Shown here: piece by piece, positions 37,272 to 46,832 of the stretch
Layout of the letters: each line of letters opens with the position of its first letter
Position numbering within the stretch: position 1 is the stretch's first letter
Assembly (NCBI RefSeq): GCF_017312365.1
Contig: NZ_BLJI01000001.1
Span: 186,001-250,000 of the forward strand
Length of the DNA: 64,000 nucleotides
Source: Chroococcus sp. FPU101
GTDB taxonomy: Bacteria; Cyanobacteriota; Cyanobacteriia; Cyanobacteriales; Microcystaceae
Reading direction: 5' to 3'
The notes under the pieces: model-generated
Databases searched by the model: none
What the model was told of the DNA's origin: nothing
Seen by the model: the letters and a program-made list of their open reading frames with translations, nothing else
Made by a program: the position numbers and the translations under genes

Positions 37272-39577
37272 TAGAAACGTTCTCCGATTGCAAAGTGTAT
37301 TCGAGAATCCCCTTGATCATTAAAACCATAATCGACTCGAATCGAACCTACAGGAGATTGAACCCTAACTCCTAAACCATAACCGAAACCACTTCCTGGG
37401 AGATCACGAATTCCATTTGGATTACCGCGAACACTGTTACCTGTTCCCAAATTAGTCGCCGCATCAAAAAATAAGGCTCCACCAACGATCGAAATAATAG
37501 GAAAACGATACTCAGCCGTAAATTGAGCATATGAACTACCGCTTCCTAATTCCCCTTCTGCATAGCCTCTAACGGAGTTACTGCCACCAATAACAAACGC
37601 TTCATAGGGAGGAAAACCACCAATTACGGTACCGCCTTGTACGTTAAAAGCTAGAGTTTGTGGCCCTTTCATAAAATCAAAGGTCAGGATTCTCACTGGA
37701 ATATAGTAGCTATAACTAGCACGAATTCGATTGTAAAAAATTGAACTAATCCCGATACTCTGTTCGGCACCGAGACGCAATAAAGAACCACTCGTCGGCT
37801 GTGTGGGATTATCACGAAAGTCGCGGGTTGCACCAAACGTCAGTAAAACGATGTCATCGATCCCACTATCATTGTACGCCAGCCTAATTCTATTATCTTG
37901 TTCACGAGCGCGAGGGGAGATCTCTCCATCGGCGTTTTTCACCTCAACGTGTTGATACAAGAGTCCTGCTGAGAGTGTCCAATCTGGCTTGGTATAGACG
38001 TTTTTAGCCAAGGGACGAACAAAGGTAATCCCCCCCCCTGTCCGAACAATTCTGGGGCTATCGTTGCCATTTTCGGTACGAATGTTGGTATCTTCACCGT
38101 CGTATACCAATGAGATCGAACGACGACGGAAAGCATTAACGGTGTAGGAGGTGCGATAGGGGTCAGTTGCGATCCAAGGATCGGTAAAACTAACATCAAA
38201 TAATAATTCTCGTTGACCAACCTGCAATTCTGCTCCGAGGGTATGGTTATTCCCACCGAGGTTTTGCTGTTGATAACTCACACTACCGAATAAACCACTA
38301 TTGGAGCTAAAACCTGCCCCTGCTGCGATCGATCCTGTACGCCCTTCAACTGTATCCACATTAACAACGACTTGCCCTGGTTCTGTTCCTTGATCAAATG
38401 ACAAGCGGACATCCTCAAAGATACCGAGTCCGAACACACGCTGTAAATCTCTTTGAGCGGTATTTCGATTAAAAACGTTCCCCGGTTTTAACTCCATTTC
38501 GCGGGTAATAATAAAATCTCTCGTACGACCGTCAACGGATTCTTCTTCTTTGGTAAAAAATCTCACCCGAATATCTTCGATGTATCCTTCCGCAATTACT
38601 AAAATTAGGGTGCCATCTTCAGCAATTTGAGGCGCACCAACCACTTGAGCGAGATCATAGCCATTTTTACTGTACCATTCATTAATCTGTCTAACGCTTT
38701 CTTGCACGTCTCTAAGATTGAGAATTTGACCGTATTGCTCTTGAAAAATTTCTGTAACAACGGTATCGGGTAAGACTTGTTGTCCTTGAATATCAGGTGT
38801 TGTATCAATTGTTACCTTTTGTAAAACTGGATTAGGTTGAACAACAAAAGCAACCCGAACACCTAGCGGGGTGTCTTCTGGTGAGACATCAACTTTGGCA
38901 AAATATCCCGTTGCATAAATAGCGTTAACATCTTCTTGAAGTTGCGCTCGCGTTGCACTTCGACCTGGTCGCGTCCTAATAGTATTGTAAATTAGATCTT
39001 CTAGTTCAGGGTTGGCACCAGTAACAACAACTTCTGAGATTAAAACCCTAGGTTCTTCTTCGGGTGGTGTTTCGGTCGTATCAGGAGTCTGAGGAGGTGT
39101 TGGCGTTTCAATTGTTGGTGGGGTAGTAGGCTGTTCTGGAGTCTGAGGGGGTGTTGTTGGCGTTTCGATTGTTGGTGGAGTAGTAGGTTGTTCTGGAGTT
39201 TGAGGAGTTGTTGGCGTTTCGATTGTTGGTGGGGTCGTGGGTTGTTCGCTTGGGGGTAGCTCGAAGGGAGTAAGCTGTAATGAGGGATCTGACGGTAACT
39301 CTACAGGTGAGGATGGGTCAGTCGCAGGTTGTGGCGTTTGGGCTAAATTGGCTTCTTTTTGGACTTCTTGAACTAAAGGAAACTTTTCTGCTGTTTCTAA
39401 GTCTAGTTCTGGTTTAATTTCTCCATTTGACTCTAGCTCATGGGTAGAAATAGGAGTTATTTCTGGGATCGTGGTCTCTGCTTTGACTGATGGAGCAATA
39501 TTCCACGCTGTTATGGTTACTAGCGTACAAACTAATAAAGAAAACGGTTGATTGTTTTTTAGCACTTCCACACCCAA
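37271..39577 (-). CDS. Omp85/BamA family outer-membrane assembly protein with Pro/Thr repeats
   Basis: A 768-residue protein. It has a signal peptide (about 1-33), a disordered Pro/Thr/Glu region (about 34-178) with three near-identical repeats, POTRA domains (about 180-415; for example [19 protein letters not shown]), and a 16-strand Omp85 barrel. The barrel carries the motif [20 protein letters not shown] and ends in a Phe (HFAIGERF). It inserts proteins in the outer membrane. It precedes lpxC with a one-base overlap. Cyanobacterial Omp85 often has a Pro-rich linker; here the repeats look recently duplicated. Confidence 0.92.
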   Translation of the reverse strand: MGVEVLKNNQPFSLLVCTLVTITAWNIAPSVKAETTIPEITPISTHELESNGEIKPELDLETAEKFPLVQEVQKEANLAQTPQPATDPSSPVELPSDPSLQLTPFELPPSEQPTTPPTIETPTTPQTPEQPTTPPTIETPTTPPQTPEQPTTPPTIETPTPPQTPDTTETPPEEEPRVLISEVVVTGANPELEDLIYNTIRTRPGRSATRAQLQEDVNAIYATGYFAKVDVSPEDTPLGVRVAFVVQPNPVLQKVTIDTTPDIQGQQVLPDTVVTEIFQEQYGQILNLRDVQESVRQINEWYSKNGYDLAQVVGAPQIAEDGTLILVIAEGYIEDIRVRFFTKEEESVDGRTRDFIITREMELKPGNVFNRNTAQRDLQRVFGLGIFEDVRLSFDQGTEPGQVVVNVDTVEGRTGSIAAGAGFSSNSGLFGSVSYQQQNLGGNNHTLGAELQVGQRELLFDVSFTDPWIATDPYRTSYTVNAFRRRSISLVYDGEDTNIRTENGNDSPRIVRTGGGITFVRPLAKNVYTKPDWTLSAGLLYQHVEVKNADGEISPRAREQDNRIRLAYNDSGIDDIVLLTFGATRDFRDNPTQPTSGSLLRLGAEQSIGISSIFYNRIRASYSYYIPVRILTFDFMKGPQTLAFNVQGGTVIGGFPPYEAFVIGGSNSVRGYAEGELGSGSSYAQFTAEYRFPIISIVGGALFFDAATNLGTGNSVRGNPNGIRDLPGSGFGYGLGVRVQSPVGSIRVDYGFNDQGDSRIHFAIGERF
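39098..39245 (-). repeat. Tandem coding repeat in the Omp85 linker
   Basis: Three copies of a 54-57 base unit, beginning near 39098, 39155 and 39209, encode [18 protein letters not shown]. Copies differ by a few bases and one codon, consistent with recent slippage or duplication. Confidence 0.75.
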
Positions 39578-39675
39578 AATTGATCACTGAATGACTAGAG
39601 TCAACAGGCTGTCAAATCAGTATTTAGTGACTTGACCACTTGCTGATTGTTCCATGTTTGATAAGAGTAAGATTA

Positions 39676-40410
39676 TTATTGCAATTTGGCAATCTGCGTT
39701 AAGACGCGCTGTTGGACATTTTGATAAGCGTCTTCAATTTTACCTAAATCTCGTCTAAAACGATCTTTATCCAAAATTCTAGCTTGAGGATCGGTTTCGT
39801 TATTATCCCACAGGCGGCACGTATCGGGGCTAATTTCATCCGCCAGACGGATTTTTTGTTCATGATCTAGACCAAATTCTAGTTTAAAATCCACTAAGGT
39901 AATGTCACACTTTTTAAAAAAATCAATGAGATGTTGATTGATTAAAAGGGCGAGTTGTTGAAGTTGTTCGAGTTGTTCGGGTGTTGCTACTTCTAGGAGA
40001 AGAATACGATCGCGGGTCAGAAGTGGGTCACCTAATGCGTCATCTTTGAGATAAAATTCAACGAGAGGAAAGGGTAAAATAGTTCCTTCAGTAAGTCCTG
40101 TTTGTTTACATAGACTCCCTGCGGCGATATTGCGTACCACAACTTCTAATGGTAGGATCTTGACAGCGTGGACAAGCATTTGATTAGGGGATGGCTGCTC
40201 GATGTAATGAGTCGGAATCCCTAGTGATTCTAGCCATTGAAAGAGTGATGAGGCGATCGTACAATTAATCTCTCCTTTTCCTGGGATTTGTCCTCTTTTT
40301 TGAGCGTTAAATGCAGTAGCATCATCTTTGTAATGCGTTAAATAAATTTCTGGATCATCCGTTGGATAGATAATTTTAGCTTTTCCTTCGTAAAGTTTTT
40401 CCCTTATCAT
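39676..40410 (-). CDS. purC: Phosphoribosylaminoimidazole-succinocarboxamide synthase PurC
   Basis: SAICAR synthase of 244 residues, step seven of purine synthesis (joins aspartate to CAIR with ATP). It has KLYEGKAKIIYPTDDPEIYL at the start, FNAQKRGQIPGKGEINC, VVRNIAAGSLCKQTGL and LADEISPDTCRLWD near the C-terminus. Length matches bacterial PurC. It is the first gene of a leftward group with the Omp85 gene, 98 bases away, an association often seen in cyanobacteria. Confidence 0.95.
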   Translation of the reverse strand: MIREKLYEGKAKIIYPTDDPEIYLTHYKDDATAFNAQKRGQIPGKGEINCTIASSLFQWLESLGIPTHYIEQPSPNQMLVHAVKILPLEVVVRNIAAGSLCKQTGLTEGTILPFPLVEFYLKDDALGDPLLTRDRILLLEVATPEQLEQLQQLALLINQHLIDFFKKCDITLVDFKLEFGLDHEQKIRLADEISPDTCRLWDNNETDPQARILDKDRFRRDLGKIEDAYQNVQQRVLTQIAKLQ

Positions 40411-40651
40411 AATGGCTATAGTATCTTGTTTGATTGATGATAGTTTCAGCTTATCTTAGATTGGAAACGATTGTAGAGTCGAGTTTGTACCAGATTAGAA
40501 ATTGTCATTATCATTTGATTTTCAAGGAATCATTATTTTTTTCGCTGTTTAAACTTTCAATTTATTGATATTTATAGGACAATAAAAGGTAATGCTGATT
40601 GTTAAAAGCGAGGAAAGAGCAAGCAAATATCTTATATATTGAGGTTTTTTT

Positions 40652-40927
40652 ATGCCGACTAATGATGACAAAGATAACTTTTTTTATCCTCGCAGTTCCT
40701 ATCATGGGGAATTTAAGCCAGAGAATTTGGTGTTTAATGCTAATTTACAAGAATTTGCTCAAAAAGTTAGTTATTTGTGCAATTTAGAAACGGCTGGTAA
40801 AATCAAACCAGGCGAAGCCTATCGACAAATTAAAGACTTGTGGAAGCAGCTTAAAAATAGCAAAAAAGCTTTAGGAATTGATGAAAAGCCGCTTGATTCC
40901 AATCCAGATTCAAATGATAATGAATAA
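40652..40927 (+). CDS. Small conserved cyanobacterial protein (probably DUF7219)
   Basis: A 91-residue acidic, helical protein. The core KPENLVFNANLQEFAQKVSY and CNLETAGKIKPGEAYRQIKD recalls an uncharacterised family found in cyanobacteria (I believe DUF7219). The last 15 residues are disordered (LDSNPDSNDNE). No membrane segment is visible. A T-rich stretch follows the stop. Role unknown. Confidence 0.7.
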   Translation: MPTNDDKDNFFYPRSSYHGEFKPENLVFNANLQEFAQKVSYLCNLETAGKIKPGEAYRQIKDLWKQLKNSKKALGIDEKPLDSNPDSNDNE

Positions 40928-41031
40928 AAAATCCTGTTTTTTTTTTTATATTTAATAAAAATTAAATAAGCAACTTTTTTCATTAAATTCTCGTCGGCTC
41001 TTTACTGATGACTGGTCACTGATTACTGAAT

Positions 41032-42057
41032 ATGTCTCGTCTAAAAGCCTTACAATCCTACATTGCGGTACGCTTATTGTTAGCTCCTCTGATGTTGTGG
41101 ACAATTGTTACCGTTGTTTTTCTACTCCTGAGAGCGACTCCAGGGGATGCGAGCGACGCAATTTTAGGTAATCGTGCGCCAGAAAGTGCTAAAGCCGCAT
41201 TAAGAGAACAATTAGGACTCAATCAACCGCTATGGTTACAGTATGTCAATTATTTGGGTCAATTACTGCGCTTTGATTTGGGTGCATCCATTACCCGTAA
41301 AGGGGTAACAGTTTGGCAAATTATCCAACAACATTTTCCTGCAACCGTCGAGTTAACTTTTTTTGGAATGCTGATTGCTGTTATTGTGGGAGTCAGTTTA
41401 GGAGTTTATTCTGCCTCGCGCCCAGGGACGGTGTTTGATGCAGGGGGTCGTTTATTTGGTCTTATTACCTATTCTTTGCCGATATTTTGGGTAGGCATGA
41501 TACTACAGTTGATTTTTGCTGTACAATTGCGCTGGTTTCCCCTGGGTACTCGTTTTCCCCTGAATGAGTCACCACCGCCTTTGGTAACGGGTTTGTATAC
41601 AATTGATAGTCTTTTAACGGGACAGTTTGGGCATTTTTTGACCACTTTATATTATCTGGCTCTACCGAGTTTAACCCTCGGCATCCTTTTAAGTGGAATT
41701 TTTGAACGAATGGTTAGAATTAATCTCAAACAAACTCTAAAAGCAGATTATGTCGAGGCGGCCCGTGCAAGAGGTATTCCAGAACAACGAATTTTGATGG
41801 CCCACGCCCTCAAAAATGCTCTGATACCTGTGATTACGGTTTTGGGTTTAACGTTTGCCTCTTTATTAGGGGGGGCGGTTCTGACAGAAGTGACTTTCTC
41901 TTGGCCTGGTTTAGGAAATCGTCTGTATGAGGCTATTTCTCAGCGAGATTATCCAACGGTACAAGGGTTAATGGCTTTTTTTGCGATGATTGTCGTTTTA
42001 AGTAGCCTACTGATTGATATCATTAATGCGTATATCGACCCGAGAATTCGTTATTAA
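41032..42057 (+). CDS. Peptide/nickel-type ABC transporter permease (DppB-like)
   Basis: Permease of 341 residues with six helices. Family features are PGDASDAILGNRAPESAKAA, DLGASITRKGVTVWQIIQQH, the coupling loop VEAARARGIPEQRILMAHAL and the end ALKNALIPVITVLGLTFASL. It is typical of the DppB/OppB half of oligopeptide importers. No partner permease, ATPase or binding protein is adjacent, which is frequent in cyanobacteria where opp genes are scattered. Its stop overlaps the convergent response-regulator gene by four bases. Confidence 0.88.
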   Translation: MSRLKALQSYIAVRLLLAPLMLWTIVTVVFLLLRATPGDASDAILGNRAPESAKAALREQLGLNQPLWLQYVNYLGQLLRFDLGASITRKGVTVWQIIQQHFPATVELTFFGMLIAVIVGVSLGVYSASRPGTVFDAGGRLFGLITYSLPIFWVGMILQLIFAVQLRWFPLGTRFPLNESPPPLVTGLYTIDSLLTGQFGHFLTTLYYLALPSLTLGILLSGIFERMVRINLKQTLKADYVEAARARGIPEQRILMAHALKNALIPVITVLGLTFASLLGGAVLTEVTFSWPGLGNRLYEAISQRDYPTVQGLMAFFAMIVVLSSLLIDIINAYIDPRIRY

Positions 42058-42908
42058 CGTTTCATTGACTGGGCGGCTATTTTGGTTGAATGATGACCAT
42101 TGCTGACGAGTGGATTAATGACAGATGGTGCTACAGTGGGTGTCGAAATCTCTTGTAAGGCCTCAAGATTAAAACGATAGCCAACGTTACGGACGGTTTG
42201 AATTAAACTCGGCTGTCTGGGGTCTGTTTCAACTTTTTTACGAAGGGATAGTACGTGTGTATCAATTGTACGCGGGTTATCGATGGCATCAGGCCAAGCA
42301 CGACGCAATAATTCAGAACGAGTTAGAGCATTTCCTTCGGCTTGCGCTAAGACATAGAGTAGGCTAAATTCTTGGGGAGTAAGTTCGATATATTCCCCTT
42401 TAAATTGTACACGTCGTTGTGCTAAATCGATTTTGAGTTCTCCATAGTCGAGATAGAGAGGGACTGATGACATTCTAAGTCGCCTAATTAATGCTTCGAC
42501 TCTAGCCATAAATTCTTGCATCCCAAACGGTTTTTTGAGATAGTCATCGGCACCCGCTTTTAAGCCGTCTACTACGTCTTTTTCTCCGTTGCGGGCTGAT
42601 AAAATGAGAATTAAAGATTGTCTTTGTTCTGCTAAAGTGCGACAGAGTTCTATCCCGTCACCATCGGGTAAATCAGAATCAATAATTACTAGAGTGGGTT
42701 GACGATGTGCTAATGCGTGTCTAGCTTGCTGTAAATTAGCACATTGCTGCACGATATAGCCAGCTTGTTGTAGATGCCATGCTAAAAGCGATCGCAAGTG
42801 TGGATTCCCTTCAATAATTGAAATATGTACTAATCCCACCTTTGTTGTTCCTATAAGAGCGATACACACTGACAGGCTATCAAAGGCATTGTCAAGGTGT
42901 TGTAACAT
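42054..42908 (-). CDS. OmpR/PhoB-type response regulator
   Basis: Two-domain regulator of up to 284 residues. The receiver spans about 27-145, with phospho-Asp in VIIDSDLPDGDG, Ser in LILILSARNGEKD and Lys in YLKKPFG. The winged helix spans about 155-250 (ELTPQEFSLLYVLAQAEGN, then RTIDTHVLSLRKKVE). The usual acidic pair at the end of strand one is replaced by EGN. About 20 residues before LVHISIIEGN are poorly conserved, so a GTG start near 42840 is possible. No histidine kinase is adjacent. Target genes unknown. Confidence 0.85.
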   Translation of the reverse strand: MLQHLDNAFDSLSVCIALIGTTKVGLVHISIIEGNPHLRSLLAWHLQQAGYIVQQCANLQQARHALAHRQPTLVIIDSDLPDGDGIELCRTLAEQRQSLILILSARNGEKDVVDGLKAGADDYLKKPFGMQEFMARVEALIRRLRMSSVPLYLDYGELKIDLAQRRVQFKGEYIELTPQEFSLLYVLAQAEGNALTRSELLRRAWPDAIDNPRTIDTHVLSLRKKVETDPRQPSLIQTVRNVGYRFNLEALQEISTPTVAPSVINPLVSNGHHSTKIAAQSMKR

Positions 42909-43129
42909 TCGCTACTGAGATTTCAAGTCGTCTTAAAAAAAGCTCTTAGATTATGCTATTTTTTCATGAATTACTCTACGACCCTCTTTTTGCCGAAAGA
43001 GATGGGTAAAATAAAAATAAGACTGTTCAGTGTTTACACATACAATTGCGTTAATTCCGTGTAATTACGCCTTGCTTGTTACTTTTCATCTGCTTACTCA
43101 TCCATTCTATAAATCGTTAGTTACTCTCC

Positions 43130-43383
43130 ATGCTCCAAGATACTCTTACTATCCGTTATTATCAAAGACTCACCGATGATCTGGTGGATTTGTGGGAACG
43201 CGGTTACCGTTTCATTATATGCGACTTTATGTCGATGGTTATATATCTTGTTTGCGTGATAATAACCTAGTCGAAGCCTATTTAATTCACCGTCTAGAAG
43301 AGGAAGTTTTTCGGTTTTTGCGAGATCCTTCCAATTTTGAGTTAGCGATTCCTCAAACTCAAGTAGAACGCGATTACTACTAA
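43130..43383 (+). pseudogene. DUF6761-like gene with a one-base frameshift
   Basis: The ATG at 43130 opens MLQDTLTIRYYQRLTDDLVD then LWERGYRF. The continuing frame after a one-base shift reads HYMRLYVDGYISCLRDNNLV and ends VERDYY at 43383. Together they make an 84-residue protein of a small cyanobacterial family (I believe DUF6761). Restoring one T in the short T-run near 43210 repairs the frame. The gene lies alone downstream of an AT-rich leader. The lesion could be a sequencing error in the T-run. Confidence 0.7.
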
Positions 43384-43450
43384 TTTAATTTATGTTGTCT
43401 TTTATTTTGGGTAGGTTAACTATACCTACCCTTGGATGACTGGGTAATTG

Positions 43451-43774
43451 TTATGATGCCAAGGCGACTTCTACGATTTGCTGTAATTCACCACTTTGAT
43501 ACAGTTCGATTAAAATGTCTGAACCACCGACAAATTCGCCATTAATATACACTTGAGGAATGGTTGGCCAGTTAGAATATTCTTTAATACCTTGACGGAT
43601 CTCGTAGTCTTGTAAAATATCTACAGTTTCATAGGGGACACCCAATGTGTTTAATATTTGCACAACATTATTAGAAAAACCACATTGAGGCATTAATTTA
43701 GAGCCTTTCATGAAAACCAAAACTTTATTGTCGTTCACTAATTGCTCAATTTTTTGCTGAATTTCGGGATTCAT
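43451..43774 (-). CDS. Grx4-type monothiol glutaredoxin
   Basis: Monothiol glutaredoxin of 107 residues. The CGFS active site is in [10 protein letters not shown] (C31), with [20 protein letters not shown], the cis-Pro region [18 protein letters not shown] and a normal C-terminus. These proteins carry Fe-S clusters with glutathione and serve in cluster transfer and iron sensing. It is transcribed alone, and the T-rich stretch before 43440 may end it. Confidence 0.94.
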   Translation of the reverse strand: MNPEIQQKIEQLVNDNKVLVFMKGSKLMPQCGFSNNVVQILNTLGVPYETVDILQDYEIRQGIKEYSNWPTIPQVYINGEFVGGSDILIELYQSGELQQIVEVALAS

Positions 43775-44060
43775 AGATTTTTTTACACGAATTAACGACT
43801 AAATCAAATGAGTAGTTACAGAACTTAAGATTTTTCTATTATACCACAAACCATCCCTAATTCATCAATTTTTGTGGAATGTATTTTAAGTTTAAAAACG
43901 ATTGAATAGCAAGATAATAAAAGCTTTTGTGAGCCATCATACAAAAGATCAAGGTCAAACTAAACTATTAAAAACGTCTGGGGAAGAACACAGATAAAAC
44001 AATAATAAAATTTATCGATGATTTTTCTTTTAGTTTGTACCATAGAGAGGAGGTGATCGA
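43775..44060. other. Non-coding region before the leader ORF
   Basis: AT-rich, no coding remnant seen. It should contain the divergent promoters of grx and the downstream small gene. Its right end carries an exceptionally long Shine-Dalgarno match (GAGGAGGTGATC, 44047-44058). Confidence 0.4.
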
Positions 44061-44084
44061 ATGTCAGATTACCATTACTCCTAA
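44061..44084 (+). CDS. Possible seven-codon leader peptide
   Basis: ATG to TAA encodes MSDYHYS, directly after GAGGAGGTGATC, an almost full complement of the 16S rRNA 3' end. The next gene starts 8 bases after its stop. Such a strong ribosome site before a tiny frame suggests a translational leader. Alternatively it is the ribosome-loading site of the next gene through a standby mechanism. Confidence 0.35.
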   Translation: MSDYHYS

Positions 44085-44092
44085 ATTAGCTT

Positions 44093-44401
44093 ATGAGTCA
44101 GCCTTATTCCTCGTCTAAAGATTTTACGAGTGAAAATTTAGAAAAAGAGGTAATTTCACGATTTCGCTCGTTAGTCAAGTTTTTGCCGAAAAACTGTCGA
44201 ATTTTTCGAGAAAAATGGGATACTTCTACTGTACTGTGTCTAGATTTTGATGATTGTCCAAGTTATCTACCCATTTCTAAAGTAAAAGCACCTTTATTAT
44301 CAGAAGTGGCACAACAATTAGGCCTCAGTCAAGCTATTACTTTTAAAATGGGTCATCGTTCGATGGGATGGGTAACTCTTCCTGTTAAAGAAAGTCAATA
44401 A
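44093..44401 (+). CDS. Small conserved cyanobacterial protein, unknown
   Basis: A 102-residue soluble protein without a name I recognise. It contains KFLPKNCRIFREKWDTSTVL and CLDFDDCPSYLP, then QAITFKMGHRSMGWVTLPV. Three cysteines are present. There is no signal peptide. A seven-codon leader with a very strong ribosome site precedes it. Its 3' end overlaps the convergent rnhB by seven bases. Confidence 0.6.
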   Translation: MSQPYSSSKDFTSENLEKEVISRFRSLVKFLPKNCRIFREKWDTSTVLCLDFDDCPSYLPISKVKAPLLSEVAQQLGLSQAITFKMGHRSMGWVTLPVKESQ

Positions 44402-45069
44402 GTCGTAACTAAGCTTGAAGGTATTTGACAAGGACGAAAAGAAAGACGATGCTGTGATGATATGCCATATTGTGCGATCGCGTCTAGATGTTTTTGGGTT
44501 CCGTATCCCTTATTCGCTGCTAAATCATATTCTTGGTAATTTTTAGCCCACCGCAGAATGAGATCATCACGCCATACTTTTGCAATAATACTCGCAGCAG
44601 CAATAACGGGCGATCGTTGATCTCCTTTGATGATATTATGTTGAGGGATAGATAAATTGGGAATTTTTTGTCTACCATCGACTAAACAAATTGTTGGTTG
44701 ATGTTTAAGTTTTTTAATTGAACGCAGCATTGCCAATAAAGATGCTTGTAGAATATTAAACTGATCAATCTCTTGAACTTTAGCGTAACCAATACGATAT
44801 TGTAAAACTATTTTAGAAATTTTGTGAAAAAGTTCTGTTCTTTTTTTAATTGAAAGTAGCTTACTATCTTTAACTCCAATTTCAATTAGTCTTGGAATAT
44901 CACAAACGGGTAAAACCACGACAGCAGCAACCACAGGGCCAAATAAACAACCTCTACCCACTTCATCAACTCCTGCAATTAATGTATTTTGCTCTGTGAT
45001 TTCTGGTAGCAGGATTGATAAATCGATAAAGTCGAGTTTATTTAAGGTTTTCATGATTTGTTTAGACAA
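44395..45069 (-). CDS. rnhB: Ribonuclease HII
   Basis: RNase HII of 224 residues, which removes ribonucleotides from DNA and RNA primers. The catalytic acids are seen in IAGVDEVGRGCLFGPVVAA (D35, E36), LVDGRQKIPN and ASIIAKVWRDDLILRW. The conserved GYGTQKHLDAIAQYG follows. A later start (the second Met) is possible. It overlaps the unknown gene at 44093-44401 by seven bases, tail to tail. Confidence 0.93.
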   Translation of the reverse strand: MSKQIMKTLNKLDFIDLSILLPEITEQNTLIAGVDEVGRGCLFGPVVAAVVVLPVCDIPRLIEIGVKDSKLLSIKKRTELFHKISKIVLQYRIGYAKVQEIDQFNILQASLLAMLRSIKKLKHQPTICLVDGRQKIPNLSIPQHNIIKGDQRSPVIAAASIIAKVWRDDLILRWAKNYQEYDLAANKGYGTQKHLDAIAQYGISSQHRLSFRPCQIPSSLVTTY

Positions 45070-45140
45070 TGAGTTGACTAAGTTTTTGAGGTCTTTTATT
45101 AGAGTTTTTGGGTAATATTTTTAATTTTTTTTTAGGGTGG

Positions 45141-45377
45141 TTAAACTTCTGGAAAAATATCTTTAAATAGTACAAGAATAACTTGCTCGAAATCTTCTAG
45201 GTCTTGTTTCGCATCATAAAGATTTCTATAATCATCCCAAAAACTTTTAAAAAAATAAACTAACTTAGCCACAACACTTTTACCTTGTGCTTGTGGCCCA
45301 ATAGGGATATTTATTTTTCCTATCTCTAATTCTATGTGTTTAATATTCAAAAAATTAGTGACGATTAATTTTTCCAT
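45141..45377 (-). pseudogene. N-terminal fragment of an AAA ATPase
   Basis: A 78-residue frame starts MEKLIVTNFLNIKHIELEIG, then NIPIGPQAQGKSVVAKLVYF with the Walker A GPQAQGKS, and stops after VLFKDIFPEV. Full proteins of this type (AAA_15/OLD-like, often found in defence systems) are several hundred residues; signature and Walker B motifs are missing. It lies between aroB and rnhB, both housekeeping. This is most likely the remnant of an acquired gene. A functional short form cannot be excluded but is unlikely. Confidence 0.6.
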
Positions 45378-45416
45378 AAAACCTCTGTATGGATTTTGTT
45401 ACTAAACCCAAATTAA

Positions 45417-46526
45417 TTACAATGCTTTAAGTTCTTCCACTACTTCAAAAATCAATTCAGACGGAACCTCATCAGTAATAATAACTGTACCTATTTGAGT
45501 CGGTAAAATAAAACGAACTTTACCTGATTTTACTTTTTTATCAATCTTCAGCGCGTCTACAATTTCTGATGAATTGACACTTGCTGGAATAGTTGTCGGT
45601 AAACCTGCTTTTTTAATTAAATCGTTTTGTTTAATTTCTGCTTCAGATGACCAAAGATTTAAATGAGTGGCTATTTTTCCTGCAGCAACCATCCCAATAG
45701 CAACCGCTTCACCATGATTAATTACACTATAACCCGTTAAACTTTCAATGGCATGACCGATCGTATGTCCATAGTTTAAGATCGCTCTTAAATTCGATTC
45801 TTTTTCATCTTTGCTCACGACATCGGCTTTTGCTTGACAAGAACGAGTGATGATAGTTAGTAGTAAATCTTCACTAATATTGGAAAAATCGGCTAATTTT
45901 TCTGCTGCTTCTAACTGAGAAAATAGATCCGCATCCCATATAATGCCATATTTAATCACTTCAGCCATTCCGGCGCGAAATTCTCTGACTGGGAGAGTTT
46001 TTAAGACCAAAGGATCGATTAATACTAGACGAGGTTGATAAAATGCACCAATAAGGTTTTTACCTTGCGGATGGTTAACCCCAGTTTTTCCACCAATAGA
46101 CGCATCTACCATCGCGAGTAGGGTTGTAGGAACTTGTACGAAGTTTACCCCTCTTAACCAAGTTGCTGCGGCAAAACCTGTCATATCCCCAATAACACCC
46201 CCACCTAACGCGATGAAGGTAGACGATCGTTCTAAGCGTTGAGTAACAGCCGTATCATAGATTTTGGCAATAGAATCGAGGTTTTTGTAGGTTTCTCCTG
46301 CGGGTATAAAATGAGTCGTTACTTCAAACCCCTTATCAGATAAAGATTTTAATGCTGTTTCTCCGTAAATCTCAAAAATTTCGGGACTGGAAACAAGAAG
46401 AACTTTTTTTCCGAGATCGAGTGAGCTAATTTGTGCGCCGAGTTGGGCTAAACTATTGGAGATAATCGCAATGTTATAGGGATTTTGGGGAAGCTTAACA
46501 GGAATAATTGAAGACATAGCCGACAT
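45417..46526 (-). CDS. aroB: 3-dehydroquinate synthase AroB
   Basis: AroB of 369 residues, second step of the shikimate pathway, NAD- and metal-dependent. It has [60 protein letters not shown], and metal ligands in [15 protein letters not shown] and NHGEAVAIG. The second Met (46517) is an alternative start with equal family support. It is followed downstream by the AAA fragment on the same strand. Confidence 0.94.
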   Translation of the reverse strand: MSAMSSIIPVKLPQNPYNIAIISNSLAQLGAQISSLDLGKKVLLVSSPEIFEIYGETALKSLSDKGFEVTTHFIPAGETYKNLDSIAKIYDTAVTQRLERSSTFIALGGGVIGDMTGFAAATWLRGVNFVQVPTTLLAMVDASIGGKTGVNHPQGKNLIGAFYQPRLVLIDPLVLKTLPVREFRAGMAEVIKYGIIWDADLFSQLEAAEKLADFSNISEDLLLTIITRSCQAKADVVSKDEKESNLRAILNYGHTIGHAIESLTGYSVINHGEAVAIGMVAAGKIATHLNLWSSEAEIKQNDLIKKAGLPTTIPASVNSSEIVDALKIDKKVKSGKVRFILPTQIGTVIITDEVPSELIFEVVEELKAL

Positions 46527-46599
46527 TGATGAAGTGGTGTTCTCTAACAGTACAATAACAAAGAATGAATTACATTATTTCAGGAGTCGTTGCCAAAAA

Positions 46600-46701
46600 A
46601 TGTCTATCTTTGCTATTGTCTCTTTTATCGCTTACATTCTAGTATTCACCGTTATTGCAGCAGGTCTCTATCTTGGTTTCCGCGCTGCTAAACTAATCTA
46701 G
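46600..46701 (+). CDS. petL: Cytochrome b6f subunit PetL (33 residues)
   Basis: A single-helix peptide of 33 residues. It starts MSIFAIVSFIAYILVF and ends GLYLGFRAAKLI; the -LI end after a basic/Gly segment is typical for PetL. CAGGAGT precedes the ATG. PetL is a small peripheral subunit that stabilises the b6f dimer. It stands alone upstream of the ars genes. Other single-helix thylakoid peptides are possible but fit less well. Confidence 0.65.
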   Translation: MSIFAIVSFIAYILVFTVIAAGLYLGFRAAKLI

Positions 46702-46816
46702 TTGGTGTTTATAAAAATTCTATATTTCGCTAAGAGTCGTCAGAAAAATGATCTTTCTGGCGATTTCTACATTAATCACAAAAGTTTCAAGTAAAATTGA
46801 TCTAGTCTTACTGCAT

Positions 46817-46832
46817 TTCAATTTTTTTTGAT
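46817..46832 (+). promoter_or_regulatory. ArsR-type operator overlapping the arsR start
   Basis: TTCAA-N6-TTGAT, where N6 is TTTTTT. It matches the ATCAA-N6-TTGAT motif known for ArsR in Synechocystis in all but one position, and its end covers the first bases of the arsR ATG. A second copy lies before the aquaporin gene. Confidence 0.55.
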
